In this document: one piece after another, positions 1-5,053 of the stretch
Numbering within the stretch: the first letter of the stretch is position 1
Layout of the letters: every line of letters begins with the position of its first letter
Assembly: GCA_031272565.1 (NCBI GenBank)
Contig: JAISTN010000008.1
Span: 1-5,053, forward strand
Direction of reading: 5' to 3'
DNA: 5,053 bases
From: Bifidobacteriaceae bacterium
Lineage (GTDB): Bacteria > Actinomycetota > Actinomycetes > Actinomycetales > WQXJ01
Notes under the pieces: model-generated
What the model saw: only the letters and a program-made list of their open reading frames with translations
Database searches by the model: none
Told to the model about the DNA's origin: nothing
Made by a program: the position numbers and the translations under genes

Positions 1-1
1 A

Positions 2-154
2 AGCGGCCTAGAACTACCGGAAGTCTCTCCGGAGTGGCTGGTGGGGCGGAGTCAACTACACGGTGCCGGTTCCGGGGCTGGGTTGGCCGGGCTGGGTGGG
101 CCGGCGCCGGGGCGTCGCAGGGGGCAGGGCAAGTGTGGCAGGCTAGTTGAATGA
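2..154 (+). CDS. rsmD: Probable C-terminal end of 16S rRNA (guanine-N2)-methyltransferase RsmD (5' end outside window)
   Basis: Two + strand frames are open across the first 150 bases. The one starting at position 2 ends in a TGA at 152-154 that overlaps the coaD ATG as ATGA. Its first ~22 residues (SGLELPEVSPEWL, then VGRSQLHGAG) follow the pattern of RsmD C-termini as I remember them: a short Gly-Leu-Pro segment, a Pro-x-x-Trp motif, then a basic/aromatic strand. RsmD methylates one guanine of 16S rRNA in the 30S subunit, and rsmD directly precedes coaD in many bacteria, including actinobacteria. The catalytic domain is outside the window, so identity rests on synteny and a weak tail match. 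The last ~28 residues are Gly/Arg-rich and longer than a normal RsmD end. The other open frame (1-150, stop TGA 148-150) gives a low-complexity peptide I do not recognise. A stop in the third frame at 9-11 is an alternative end for the upstream gene. Confidence 0.42.
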   Translation, partial: SGLELPEVSPEWLVGRSQLHGAGSGAGLAGLGGPAPGRRRGQGKCGRLVE

Positions 155-633
155 AGAGTTCGCTCGCCGTGGTCCCCGGCACCTTTGACCCCATCACCTA
201 CGGCCACCAGGACATCGTGTTGCGGACTCGAGACCTGTTTGGGCGCGTCATCGTGGCCGTGGCCGCCAACCCCGCCAAGGCACCGCTGTTTGGCCTGAAG
301 GCCCGCGTCGCCTTGGCCCAGGCGGCCCTGGCAGATGAGCCCAACGTGACAGTGGAGGCGGTGCCGGGTCTGCTGGCGGACTACTGCCGCCAAGTGGGAG
401 CCAGCGCCATTGTCAAGGGCCTGCGTGGGGGGCCGGACCTGGATCACGAACAGCCCATGGCCACGGTGAACCACCAGTTGGCCGGCATTGAGACGGTCTT
501 CCTGCCGGCCGGCGCCAGTTGGGGGTCGGTTTCCAGTTCGATTGTCAAGGACGTGGCCCGCCACGGGGGCGACGTGTCGCGCTACGTGGCCCCAGCGGTG
601 GCGCAGGCCCTCGCGGCGGCGTTCGCCGTCTGA
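151..633 (+). CDS. coaD: Phosphopantetheine adenylyltransferase (PPAT, CoaD)
   Basis: This enzyme transfers AMP from ATP to 4'-phosphopantetheine, giving dephospho-CoA and pyrophosphate, the penultimate step of coenzyme A synthesis in the cytosol. The 160-residue product matches the usual length (about 159-161). PGTFDPITYGH at residues 9-19 is the nucleotidyltransferase (T/H)xGH signature, with catalytic His19. Lys43 in NPAKAPLF, KGLR with Arg92 at 89-92, Glu100, Asn107, LAGIETVF at 110-117 and the SSS loop at 128-130 (before IVKDVARHGGDVS) all fall where the bacterial PPAT active site and hexamer contacts are expected. Two details differ from common sequences: the motif is TYGH rather than TNGH or TLGH, and DLDHE at 96-100 has His where Tyr is usual. 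The ATG overlaps the upstream stop (ATGA) and has no strong Shine-Dalgarno sequence, so translational coupling is likely. Annotation as coaD is secure. Confidence 0.97.
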   Translation: MKSSLAVVPGTFDPITYGHQDIVLRTRDLFGRVIVAVAANPAKAPLFGLKARVALAQAALADEPNVTVEAVPGLLADYCRQVGASAIVKGLRGGPDLDHEQPMATVNHQLAGIETVFLPAGASWGSVSSSIVKDVARHGGDVSRYVAPAVAQALAAAFAV

Positions 634-673
634 TGCCCGGCCCCAGCGCCCCGCGCACGGCCTCAGCCTGGTC

Positions 674-682
674 TGATAGGCT
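674..682 (+). promoter_or_regulatory. Possible extended -10 promoter upstream of the DUF177-rpmF-rnc genes
   Basis: The 115-base gap between coaD and the DUF177 gene contains TGATAGGCT. This is a TGn extension followed by TAGGCT, which fits the TAnnnT -10 element of actinobacterial housekeeping promoters. No TTGAC-like -35 box lies 16-19 bases upstream, so it would work as an extended -10 promoter. Transcription would start near 688-690, leaving a leader of about 60 bases before the ATG at 749. Prediction from sequence only. Confidence 0.35.
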
Positions 683-748
683 ATTCGGTTGGTTCAGCCG
701 GTCCGGCGGGGCCCACCGATTGTTGCGAGCCTAGAACCTTCATCACCG

Positions 749-1318
749 ATGCCAACTGCCAGTCCAGCTAGCATTCCCGAACTGCTGATTTCGGTCCGGG
801 AGTTGAAGCGCCAGCCAGGTACGGCCAAACGGCTGGTGGTGAGGTTCCAGGCGCCCAACGATTTGGGCACCGATGTGATTGGCATCCCGGCCGGGGACCG
901 GGTCGAGTTGGATTTGCTGCTCGAATCGGTCCTGGAAGGGGTGCTGGCCACCGGAACGGCGCGGGGCTTGGCGCGTGGGGAATGCGTGCGATGCTTGGAA
1001 CCGGTCAGCCTCCCGTTGGAGGTTGGGTTCCAAGAGTTGCATGTGTATCCCGAACGGGCTTTGGCCGCGCGCGAATCGGGGGAGGACGCGCCGGACGACC
1101 CACAAGTGGTGGACGACGCGATCAACCTGGAAAGTGCCGTGCGGGATGCGGTGGTGCTAGCGCTGCCGTTCCAACCGCTCTGCCAGGAAGACTGCCTGGG
1201 GCTGTGCCCTCAGTGCGGCTACCTGCTGCGGGAGGATCCCAGCCACGCACACCAGGTGACCGACTCCCGCTGGGCCGCGCTGCAAGACCTGTTGGATGAC
1301 GAAAGAAAAGAGACGTAA
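749..1318 (+). CDS. DUF177 / YceD family protein (large-subunit rRNA accumulation)
   Basis: This 189-residue protein belongs to the YceD/DUF177 family, which in E. coli and plants is needed for normal 23S rRNA accumulation and is nearly always encoded beside rpmF. The visible family pattern is an N-terminal segment, [20 protein letters not shown] (about 10-29). Next comes the hydrophobic acidic core [22 protein letters not shown] with GECVRC after it (Cys79, Cys82). The signature C-x3-C-x3-C-x2-C closes it: Cys145, Cys149, Cys153 and Cys156 in [14 protein letters not shown], probably a metal-binding knuckle formed with the first Cys pair. The ATG at 749 is chosen because only about 10 residues then precede the conserved region. 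An in-frame TTG at 689 would add 20 residues of non-conserved type, but lies just where the predicted promoter would begin a leaderless message. No clear Shine-Dalgarno sequence precedes either start. The stop is 2 bases before rpmF. Biochemical function in this lineage is inferred. Confidence 0.93.
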   Translation: MPTASPASIPELLISVRELKRQPGTAKRLVVRFQAPNDLGTDVIGIPAGDRVELDLLLESVLEGVLATGTARGLARGECVRCLEPVSLPLEVGFQELHVYPERALAARESGEDAPDDPQVVDDAINLESAVRDAVVLALPFQPLCQEDCLGLCPQCGYLLREDPSHAHQVTDSRWAALQDLLDDERKET

Positions 1319-1320
1319 CC

Positions 1321-1518
1321 GTGGCCGTTCCGAAGCGTAAGACCTCGCGGGCCAATACCCGCTCGCGCCGCTCGCAGTGGAAGACCAGCCCCACTGCCCT
1401 GACCACCTGCCCGCGGTGTGGCGAGCCAACTCGGCCGCATACCGCCTGCCCGTCTTGTGGCACCTACAAGGGCAGGCTCTATGCCGAGGCCCAGCGCAGC
1501 GAATTCGAAGCCAAGTAG
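1321..1518 (+). CDS. rpmF: 50S ribosomal protein L32 (zinc-binding form)
   Basis: L32 is a small basic protein of the large ribosomal subunit that binds 23S rRNA. The 65-residue product opens with the hallmark [19 protein letters not shown] (residues 2-20), a highly basic extension that enters rRNA. A zinc ribbon follows with two CxxC pairs: Cys30/Cys33 (CPRCG) and Cys43/Cys46 (CPSCG). This is therefore the C+ zinc-requiring form rather than the cysteine-free paralogue some actinobacteria make under zinc limitation. The start is GTG, fixed by the conserved AVPKRK sequence directly after it. It lies 2 bases after the DUF177 stop and 3 bases before rnc, so the three genes are almost certainly co-transcribed, and the purine-rich GAAAGAAAAGAGA upstream may assist initiation. 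Length and motifs are normal for the family. Confidence 0.97.
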   Translation: MAVPKRKTSRANTRSRRSQWKTSPTALTTCPRCGEPTRPHTACPSCGTYKGRLYAEAQRSEFEAK

Positions 1519-1521
1519 CCC

Positions 1522-2415
1522 GTGACCGGGCAGCCCGCCATCCCCGGCAACGCACCGCCGCGGGCATTGTTGGAGCGGCTTGGGGCTGAGATCGACCCCG
1601 AACTTCTCGTCTTGGCGTTGACGCACCGCTCGTTTGCCCACGAGGCGGGTGGCATCCCCACCAACGAGCGCCTAGAGTTCCTGGGCGATTCGGTGCTGGG
1701 TGTGGTGGTGACAGAAGAACTGTTCCGCGACCATCCGGACCTGCCGGAAGGCGAGTTGGCCAAGATGCGGGCGGCCACCGTGTCCCAGCGGGCTTTGGCG
1801 GTGGTGGCCCGCGGCATCGGCCTGGGCCCCTACATTCTGTTGGGCCGGGGTGAGACGGCCACCGGCGGAGCGGACAAGGATTCGATCCTGTCCGACACGC
1901 TTGAGGCGATCATCGGCGCCATCTACTTGAGCCATGGCATGGAACCGACCCGCGCCATCGTGTTGCGCCTGGTTGGCCCCACACTTGCCCGGGCGGCCAA
2001 GTTGGGGGCTGGCCTGGACTGGAAGACATCCCTGCAAGAACTGGCCGCCTCGCGCGGCCTGAACGGCATTGAGTACCGGGCGGAGGGCGCCGGCCCGGAC
2101 CACGCCCGGGTCTTCACGGCCCAGGTGCTGGTGGCGGGCCAGGCGATGGGCACTGGCGAGGGCACGGCCAAGAAGTCGGCCGAACAGGAAGCGGCGGAGA
2201 TGGCCTACCACGCGCTGCTCAACTATGAGGTGGGGCCGCCGCCCAGCGACGGGGAACCGCCGGTGGGGGAGGTGGCCACGGAGGCCTCCGACACCGGCAC
2301 AGGGGCCGCCGATGCCGCCCCGGACACCGACGGGGGCACGCAGGCCGCCGATGCCGCCCCCGGCAGCGAGGTGGTCGCGGCGGCCGCCGTTGCCTCGGCC
2401 GGCGCCGGGGTGTGA
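1522..2415 (+). CDS. rnc: Ribonuclease III with an extended low-complexity C-terminal tail
   Basis: RNase III cuts double-stranded RNA, notably the 16S and 23S precursor stems, and works as a homodimer in the cytosol. The catalytic domain spans about residues 14-160. NERLEFLGDSVLG at 48-60 is the family signature; Glu49, Glu52 and Asp56, with Asp125 and Glu128 in SDTLEAIIGAIY, supply the Mg2+-binding carboxylates (E. coli Glu38, Glu41, Asp45, Asp114, Glu117). The double-stranded RNA-binding domain runs about 166-234 (DWKTSLQELA to EMAYHALL), with the RNA-contacting KKSAEQEAA at 217-225. Nothing essential is missing. The protein is 297 residues, against about 225-250 for most bacterial members, because residues 237-297 form an Ala/Asp/Gly/Pro/Thr-rich tail, apparently disordered and acidic, with a duplicated GAADAAP/QAADAAP unit. 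The GTG start lies 3 bases after the rpmF stop. The usual next genes, mutM and smc, do not follow within the window. Confidence 0.97.
   Translation: MTGQPAIPGNAPPRALLERLGAEIDPELLVLALTHRSFAHEAGGIPTNERLEFLGDSVLGVVVTEELFRDHPDLPEGELAKMRAATVSQRALAVVARGIGLGPYILLGRGETATGGADKDSILSDTLEAIIGAIYLSHGMEPTRAIVLRLVGPTLARAAKLGAGLDWKTSLQELAASRGLNGIEYRAEGAGPDHARVFTAQVLVAGQAMGTGEGTAKKSAEQEAAEMAYHALLNYEVGPPPSDGEPPVGEVATEASDTGTGAADAAPDTDGGTQAADAAPGSEVVAAAAVASAGAGV
2304..2360 (+). repeat. Short in-frame direct repeat in the RNase III tail
   Basis: An 18-base unit, GGCCGCCGATGCCGCCCC, occurs exactly at 2304-2321 and again at 2343-2360. The period is 39 bases (13 codons), so both copies encode ADAAP in the same reading frame. 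The bases between are less alike. This looks like a local slippage or duplication event inside the low-complexity C-terminal tail of rnc. Confidence 0.8.
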
Positions 2416-2477
2416 GGGCCCTTCGGCCGGCGGGCGCCATCGGGCACCTTTGAGCACGCTGGCGGCGGGCCTTGTCT

Positions 2478-2505
2478 TTGTTCCGTAATCTTCACAAGGT
2501 ACTGT
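2478..2505 (+). promoter_or_regulatory. Candidate promoter of the response regulator gene, positioned for leaderless transcription
   Basis: TTGTTC at 2478-2483 and TACTGT at 2500-2505 are separated by 16 bases and resemble -35 and -10 (TAnnnT) elements. The stretch is clearly more A/T-rich than its surroundings. Only 7 bases (2506-2512) separate the -10 box from the GTG at 2513, so the expected transcription start falls on or next to the start codon. There is no Shine-Dalgarno sequence in those 7 bases. This geometry is common for leaderless mRNAs in actinobacteria. Prediction from sequence only. Confidence 0.5.
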
Positions 2506-2512
2506 TTGAGAC

Positions 2513-3178
2513 GTGCCCGGGAGCCTCAATGAGCCGCGCATCAGCGGCGACATCAACGTCATGATTGTGGATGACCACGAAGTGGTCCGGCGTGGGATCG
2601 CGGAGGTGGTGGACCGCTCCGACGGCATGCGGGTGGTGGCGGAAGCCGGCACCGTGGCGGAGGCCTTGCGCCGCGCCGTCCTGGTCAACCCTCACGTCAT
2701 TCTGGTGGACCTGCGCCTGCCGGACGGCACCGGCATCGACCTGATGTCTCAGCTCAAGGCGATGCTGCCCACCATCCGGCCGGTTGTCCTGACGTCATTT
2801 GACGACGATGATGCGCTGGCGGCGGCGCTGGAGGTGGGCGCGGCGGCGTTCTTGCTCAAGAACGTGCGCGGCGCGGAGATCGCGGAGGTTATCCGGGCGG
2901 TCGCCTCCGGGCGCACGCTGCTGGATGAGCGCACCTTGACCCGCCGCCGGGCGGACCATGACGACCCGACGGCCGACTTGACGCCATCGGAGCACAAGGT
3001 GCTGCAACTGATTGGCGAGGGCCTGTCCAACCGTGAGATCGCGGAACGGTTGGGCGTGGCGGAAAAGACCGTCAAGAACCACATCACTTCACTGCTGGCC
3101 AAGATGGGCTTGCAGCGCCGCACGCAGGTGGCCGCCTGGGTGGCGGCCAAGGAGTCGAGTTCCTGGCGCACCCAGTAG
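2513..3178 (+). CDS. NarL/LuxR-family response regulator, DevR/DosR-like
   Basis: This is a cytosolic two-component transcription factor: phosphorylation of its receiver domain by a partner kinase should switch DNA binding by its C-terminal helix-turn-helix. The receiver spans about residues 14-134, with the acidic pair Asp20/Asp21 (VDDHEVVRRG), phospho-acceptor Asp66 (VDLRLPDG), switch Thr94 (VLTSF) and Lys116 (LLKN). The LuxR HTH spans about 155-213 (LTPSEHKVLQLIGEGLSNRE onward). AEKTVKNH at 183-190 keeps the Lys/Lys/Asn residues that contact DNA in mycobacterial DevR. VDDHEVVRRG, RLPDG and EKTVKN match DevR as I recall it, and residue numbers are offset from DevR by a constant 12. GTG 2513 is chosen because the next in-frame start, ATG 2561 (Met17), would cut into the first beta strand; the ATG at 2529 is out of frame. 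The gene lies 97 bases after rnc and has its own candidate promoter. The convergent kinase gene is the likely partner, but targets are unknown. Confidence 0.93.
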   Translation: MPGSLNEPRISGDINVMIVDDHEVVRRGIAEVVDRSDGMRVVAEAGTVAEALRRAVLVNPHVILVDLRLPDGTGIDLMSQLKAMLPTIRPVVLTSFDDDDALAAALEVGAAAFLLKNVRGAEIAEVIRAVASGRTLLDERTLTRRRADHDDPTADLTPSEHKVLQLIGEGLSNREIAERLGVAEKTVKNHITSLLAKMGLQRRTQVAAWVAAKESSSWRTQ

Positions 3179-3210
3179 GCCAGGCAGAGGGCCTCCGGGT
3201 GGCGAGTCGC

Positions 3211-3228
3211 GCGCCCAAGTCAGGGCGC
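3211..3228. terminator. Hairpin between the two convergent stop codons, possible bidirectional terminator
   Basis: GCGCCC (3211-3216), a 6-base loop AAGTCA and GGGCGC (3223-3228) form a perfect six-pair G/C stem in the 52-base gap between the response regulator and kinase stops. No T-tract follows on either strand, so it is not a classical intrinsic terminator. GC hairpins lacking U-tracts are often proposed as terminators in actinobacteria, and the convergent position fits. A smaller palindrome, GAGGGCCTC (3187-3195), lies just upstream. Confidence 0.45.
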
Positions 3229-3230
3229 AG

Positions 3231-4955
3231 CTAGTCGATTGGCACCTCGAGCGGCACCATCCAGACCAGCCGCACGCCCTGCCCGCCGGCGGGCCGGCGG
3301 ATCTCGAAGTCGCCGCCGTGCACCCGGGCCCGCCCAGCCAGGTTGTTCAGGCCGCTGATGCGGTCGGTTTCCGGGTCCAGGCCCACGCCATCGTCCTCCA
3401 CCGCCACCATGACCGCACCCAGGCCCAAAGGCCGGGTGCCGGGTGATTCGACCGCCACCGTGACCGTGACCGACTGGGCCTTGGCGTGCCGGGCGGCGTT
3501 TGACAAGCCCTCGCGGGCCACCGCCACGACATCGTCCGCCAGGTCGTCCGCAATCAGGTCCTCGATCCGGCCGGCCAGTGACGATTCGTCATCGGCCCCC
3601 GTGACCGTTTCGCCGTCCAGCGAGATCACCAGCGAGGGTGCGAAGCCCAGCGACCAGCGGGCCAGTGAGGCTTCGTGCCGCAGCCGGTCGGTCAGCATGA
3701 CGGAGGCGGACGGGCTGCGCAGATGCGAGACGATGGTGCGAATTTCGCGGACCGTGGAATCGATTGAATCGAGGGCCTCGGACAAGGTCGCCTCCAGGCC
3801 TTCTGGCCGGGCGCCGGCGGCGGCCTGTTTGCGGGCCGATTCAAGCCTGATGCCGGTGGCAAACAACTGCTGGATGGCCAGGTCGTGCAGGTCGCGGGCA
3901 ATCCGTTCCCGTTCCTTGACCAGGGTGTTGAGGTCGGCGTTGTGGCGGGCCTCGGACAGGACTAGGGCCAGGGCGGCGTGGGCGGCGAACGATTCGGCCG
4001 TGGTCAGGTCGGCCTGGTCAAACGACGGCGCGCCGATTTCCCGCAGCAGCACCAACACGCCCACGCCCCGGCCCAGGGTGCGCAGCGGCGCGTACAGGGC
4101 CGGGCCGTAGTCGCGTAGTTGGGCCACGCGCAGGGTGTAGGCGGCGGCCAGCGAATCGACAATCATGCCGATGCCCTCGGTCAGTACGGTGTGGGAGCGG
4201 CCATCTGATGGCATGCGCAGCCCGATTAGCTGGTCGGCGCCCTTGCCGTCCGCGATTTCGATCACCAACTGTTCGCCCACGGAGGGCAACACCAGCACGG
4301 CGGTGCAGGCTTCCGCCACCGCCCGGGCGCGTTCTGCGATCAGCCCCAAGGCTTCTTCTTCCTCCGCCCCGGACAGCAGCATGGTGGTGATTTCCTGCCC
4401 GGCGGAGAGCCAGTGTTCGCGCCGCTGGGACGCCTGGTAAAGCTGGGCGTTCTCGATGGCGACGCCCACCGAGGTGGCCAGCGCGGCCATGATTTCGCCG
4501 TCGGCCTGGGTGAAGCCGCCTGGTTTGCCCACCAGGTAGAGGTGGGCAAAGACGACGTGCCGCACTTGGACGGAGGCGCCCAGGAAGGAGCCGGGCTCGG
4601 GTGGGGTTGGGGCCGCTCGGCCGCCGCTGCTGGGCGCTGGCGGGGCCATTTCCGGGGGGTAGCGGTCCAGAATCAGCGGTTCTTGGGCCGGGATGCGCAT
4701 CATCAGGCCGCCGGCGTGCTGCAGGCGCTCCAGGCCGGCCAGCAAGTCCGGGTCGGTGCCGTGCAGGAAGAAGCGCTGGTCTACGCCCCGGCCGTCCAGG
4801 ACGTTGAGAGCGGCCGCGGCGGCGCCGGTCAGTTCCGGGGCGGCCTCCACCAGGCGTTGCAGGACCTCGCCCAGGTCAAGCCGCCGCGACAGAGACAGGA
4901 CTGCGGTCAGCAGTTCCGATTCAACTCGTGGGGGCCGGGGGGTTGGTGGCACCAT
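3231..4955 (-). CDS. Soluble GAF-GAF sensor histidine kinase, DevS/DosT-like (HisKA_3/HATPase)
   Basis: This 574-residue kinase has no signal peptide or membrane segment and should be cytosolic. Two GAF sensor domains come first (about 12-172 and 186-336). A short helical linker leads to a HisKA_3 dimerisation domain with phospho-acceptor His357 in ERERIARDLHD and Gln362 in the HDxxxQ motif. The HATPase_c domain spans about 470-570: N-box Asn486 in REGLSNAARHAKA, G1 box DDGVGLD at 521-527, G2 region GLNNLAGRA. Architecture and length match mycobacterial DevS (578) and DosT (573), and FLGASVQVR, HLYLVGK, NAQLYQ and LLSG align with the first GAF of DevS as I remember it. Tyr140 sits where the DevS distal haem-pocket Tyr171 lies, but the segment that carries the proximal haem His149 in DevS is replaced by a Pro/Ala/Ser/Gly stretch (about 104-123) lacking His. 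The ligand is therefore unknown. ATG 4955 is taken as start; GTG 4952 is equally close to a GGGGA sequence. The convergent DevR-like gene is the probable partner. Confidence 0.94.
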   Translation of the reverse strand: MVPPTPRPPRVESELLTAVLSLSRRLDLGEVLQRLVEAAPELTGAAAAALNVLDGRGVDQRFFLHGTDPDLLAGLERLQHAGGLMMRIPAQEPLILDRYPPEMAPPAPSSGGRAAPTPPEPGSFLGASVQVRHVVFAHLYLVGKPGGFTQADGEIMAALATSVGVAIENAQLYQASQRREHWLSAGQEITTMLLSGAEEEEALGLIAERARAVAEACTAVLVLPSVGEQLVIEIADGKGADQLIGLRMPSDGRSHTVLTEGIGMIVDSLAAAYTLRVAQLRDYGPALYAPLRTLGRGVGVLVLLREIGAPSFDQADLTTAESFAAHAALALVLSEARHNADLNTLVKERERIARDLHDLAIQQLFATGIRLESARKQAAAGARPEGLEATLSEALDSIDSTVREIRTIVSHLRSPSASVMLTDRLRHEASLARWSLGFAPSLVISLDGETVTGADDESSLAGRIEDLIADDLADDVVAVAREGLSNAARHAKAQSVTVTVAVESPGTRPLGLGAVMVAVEDDGVGLDPETDRISGLNNLAGRARVHGGDFEIRRPAGGQGVRLVWMVPLEVPID

Positions 4956-5005
4956 GTCCCCATCGTCTCAGGGCCGGGCGGGCGTTGGCCAGTCAGGCGG
5001 GGCGA

Positions 5006-5021
5006 TGTGATCTTCGTCACA
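5006..5021. promoter_or_regulatory. CRP/FNR-family operator-like palindrome upstream of the kinase gene
   Basis: TGTGATCTTCGTCACA is an exact TGTGA-N6-TCACA inverted repeat, the consensus of CRP-type regulators, including actinobacterial GlxR/Crp proteins. Its centre lies about 58 bases upstream of the kinase ATG on the opposite strand, in non-coding DNA, a plausible distance for control of that gene. A gene lying beyond the right edge could also be the target. I could not place a convincing -10 box between the site and the kinase start. Confidence 0.55.
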
Positions 5022-5039
5022 CCGCCGGATGGGGCGGGG

Positions 5040-5053
5040 CCGGTGTCAACCGG
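5040..5053. repeat. Small inverted repeat at the window edge containing a TTGACA-like box
   Basis: CCGGT (5040-5044), GTCA, ACCGG (5049-5053) is a perfect 5-base inverted repeat running to the end of the window. Read on the - strand it contains TTGACA (5049-5044), an ideal -35 hexamer facing the kinase gene. However, no matching -10 box lies 16-19 bases downstream, so promoter function is doubtful. Confidence 0.3.

Noticed and set aside
1..150. Alternative + strand frame ending in TGA at 148-150, just before coaD
   Set aside because: It is open but gives a Gly/Trp/Ala-rich peptide without family resemblance; the neighbouring frame starting at position 2 resembles an RsmD C-terminus and overlaps the coaD start as ATGA.
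52..564. 170-codon - strand frame opposite coaD
   Set aside because: It is a shadow of coaD codon bias with no known motif.
2416..2477. Possible rho-independent terminator after rnc
   Set aside because: The region has several GC-rich short complementarities (GGCC-CTTC-GGCC is only 4 pairs) but no strong stem followed by a T-tract.
1672..2688. Long - strand open frame (338 codons) opposite rnc and the start of the response regulator
   Set aside because: It is antisense to two clear genes, its translation is Arg/Gly/Pro-rich low complexity with no recognisable domain, and long antisense frames are routine in high-GC DNA.
3455..3475. Tandem GTGACC-type repeat
   Set aside because: It lies inside the kinase gene and simply encodes alternating Val/Thr in a beta strand of the ATPase domain.
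3343..4110. 255-codon + strand frame opposite the kinase gene
   Set aside because: The Ser/Arg/Ala-rich translation has no domain, while the opposite strand encodes a full histidine kinase with all motifs intact.
5021..5049. - strand promoter built on TTGACA at 5049-5044
   Set aside because: The hexamers 16-19 bases downstream (for example GGCGGT) do not resemble a -10 element.
4956..5053. DevR (Dos box) binding site upstream of the kinase
   Set aside because: Only an isolated GGGGAC is present near the kinase start. I found no paired GGGAC...GTCC-type palindrome there or upstream of the regulator.

Overview
The window looks like the chromosome of a high-GC Gram-positive bacterium (Actinomycetota). 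Coding sequence is strongly G/C-biased at third positions, and GTG starts are common. The gene order (probable rsmD end, coaD, DUF177/yceD, rpmF, rnc) is the classic actinobacterial cluster, and the two-component genes most resemble the actinobacterial DevR and DevS/DosT families. Genus cannot be assigned from the sequence alone.

Positions 1-2415 (+ strand) hold a housekeeping block. The first ~154 bases probably carry the 3' end of rsmD (16S rRNA methyltransferase), whose stop overlaps the coaD start as ATGA. Then come coaD (coenzyme A synthesis), a DUF177/YceD protein (large-subunit rRNA accumulation), rpmF (ribosomal protein L32) and rnc (RNase III). The last three are 2-3 bases apart and look like one transcript, possibly with an extra promoter in the coaD-DUF177 gap. 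The shared theme is ribosome and rRNA production. RNase III has an unusual Ala/Asp/Pro/Gly-rich C-terminal tail.

Positions 2416-5053 hold a two-component system where many actinobacteria have mutM and smc. A NarL/LuxR-type response regulator close to DevR/DosR lies on the + strand, apparently with its own promoter placed for a leaderless GTG start. Facing it tail-to-tail is a soluble GAF-GAF-HisKA_3-HATPase histidine kinase on the - strand. The kinase is DevS/DosT-like in architecture and length, but the segment that carries the haem-ligating histidine in DevS is replaced here by a Pro/Ala/Ser/Gly stretch with no histidine. A GC-rich hairpin separates the two stop codons. A perfect CRP/FNR-type palindrome (TGTGA-N6-TCACA) lies upstream of the kinase.

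I see no transposon, CRISPR array, tRNA or rRNA gene, and no intergenic stretch over 300 bases. Nothing here amounts to a wholly new system. The most interesting part is the rearranged DevRS-like pair, with its altered sensor domain and its possible CRP/FNR-family control.
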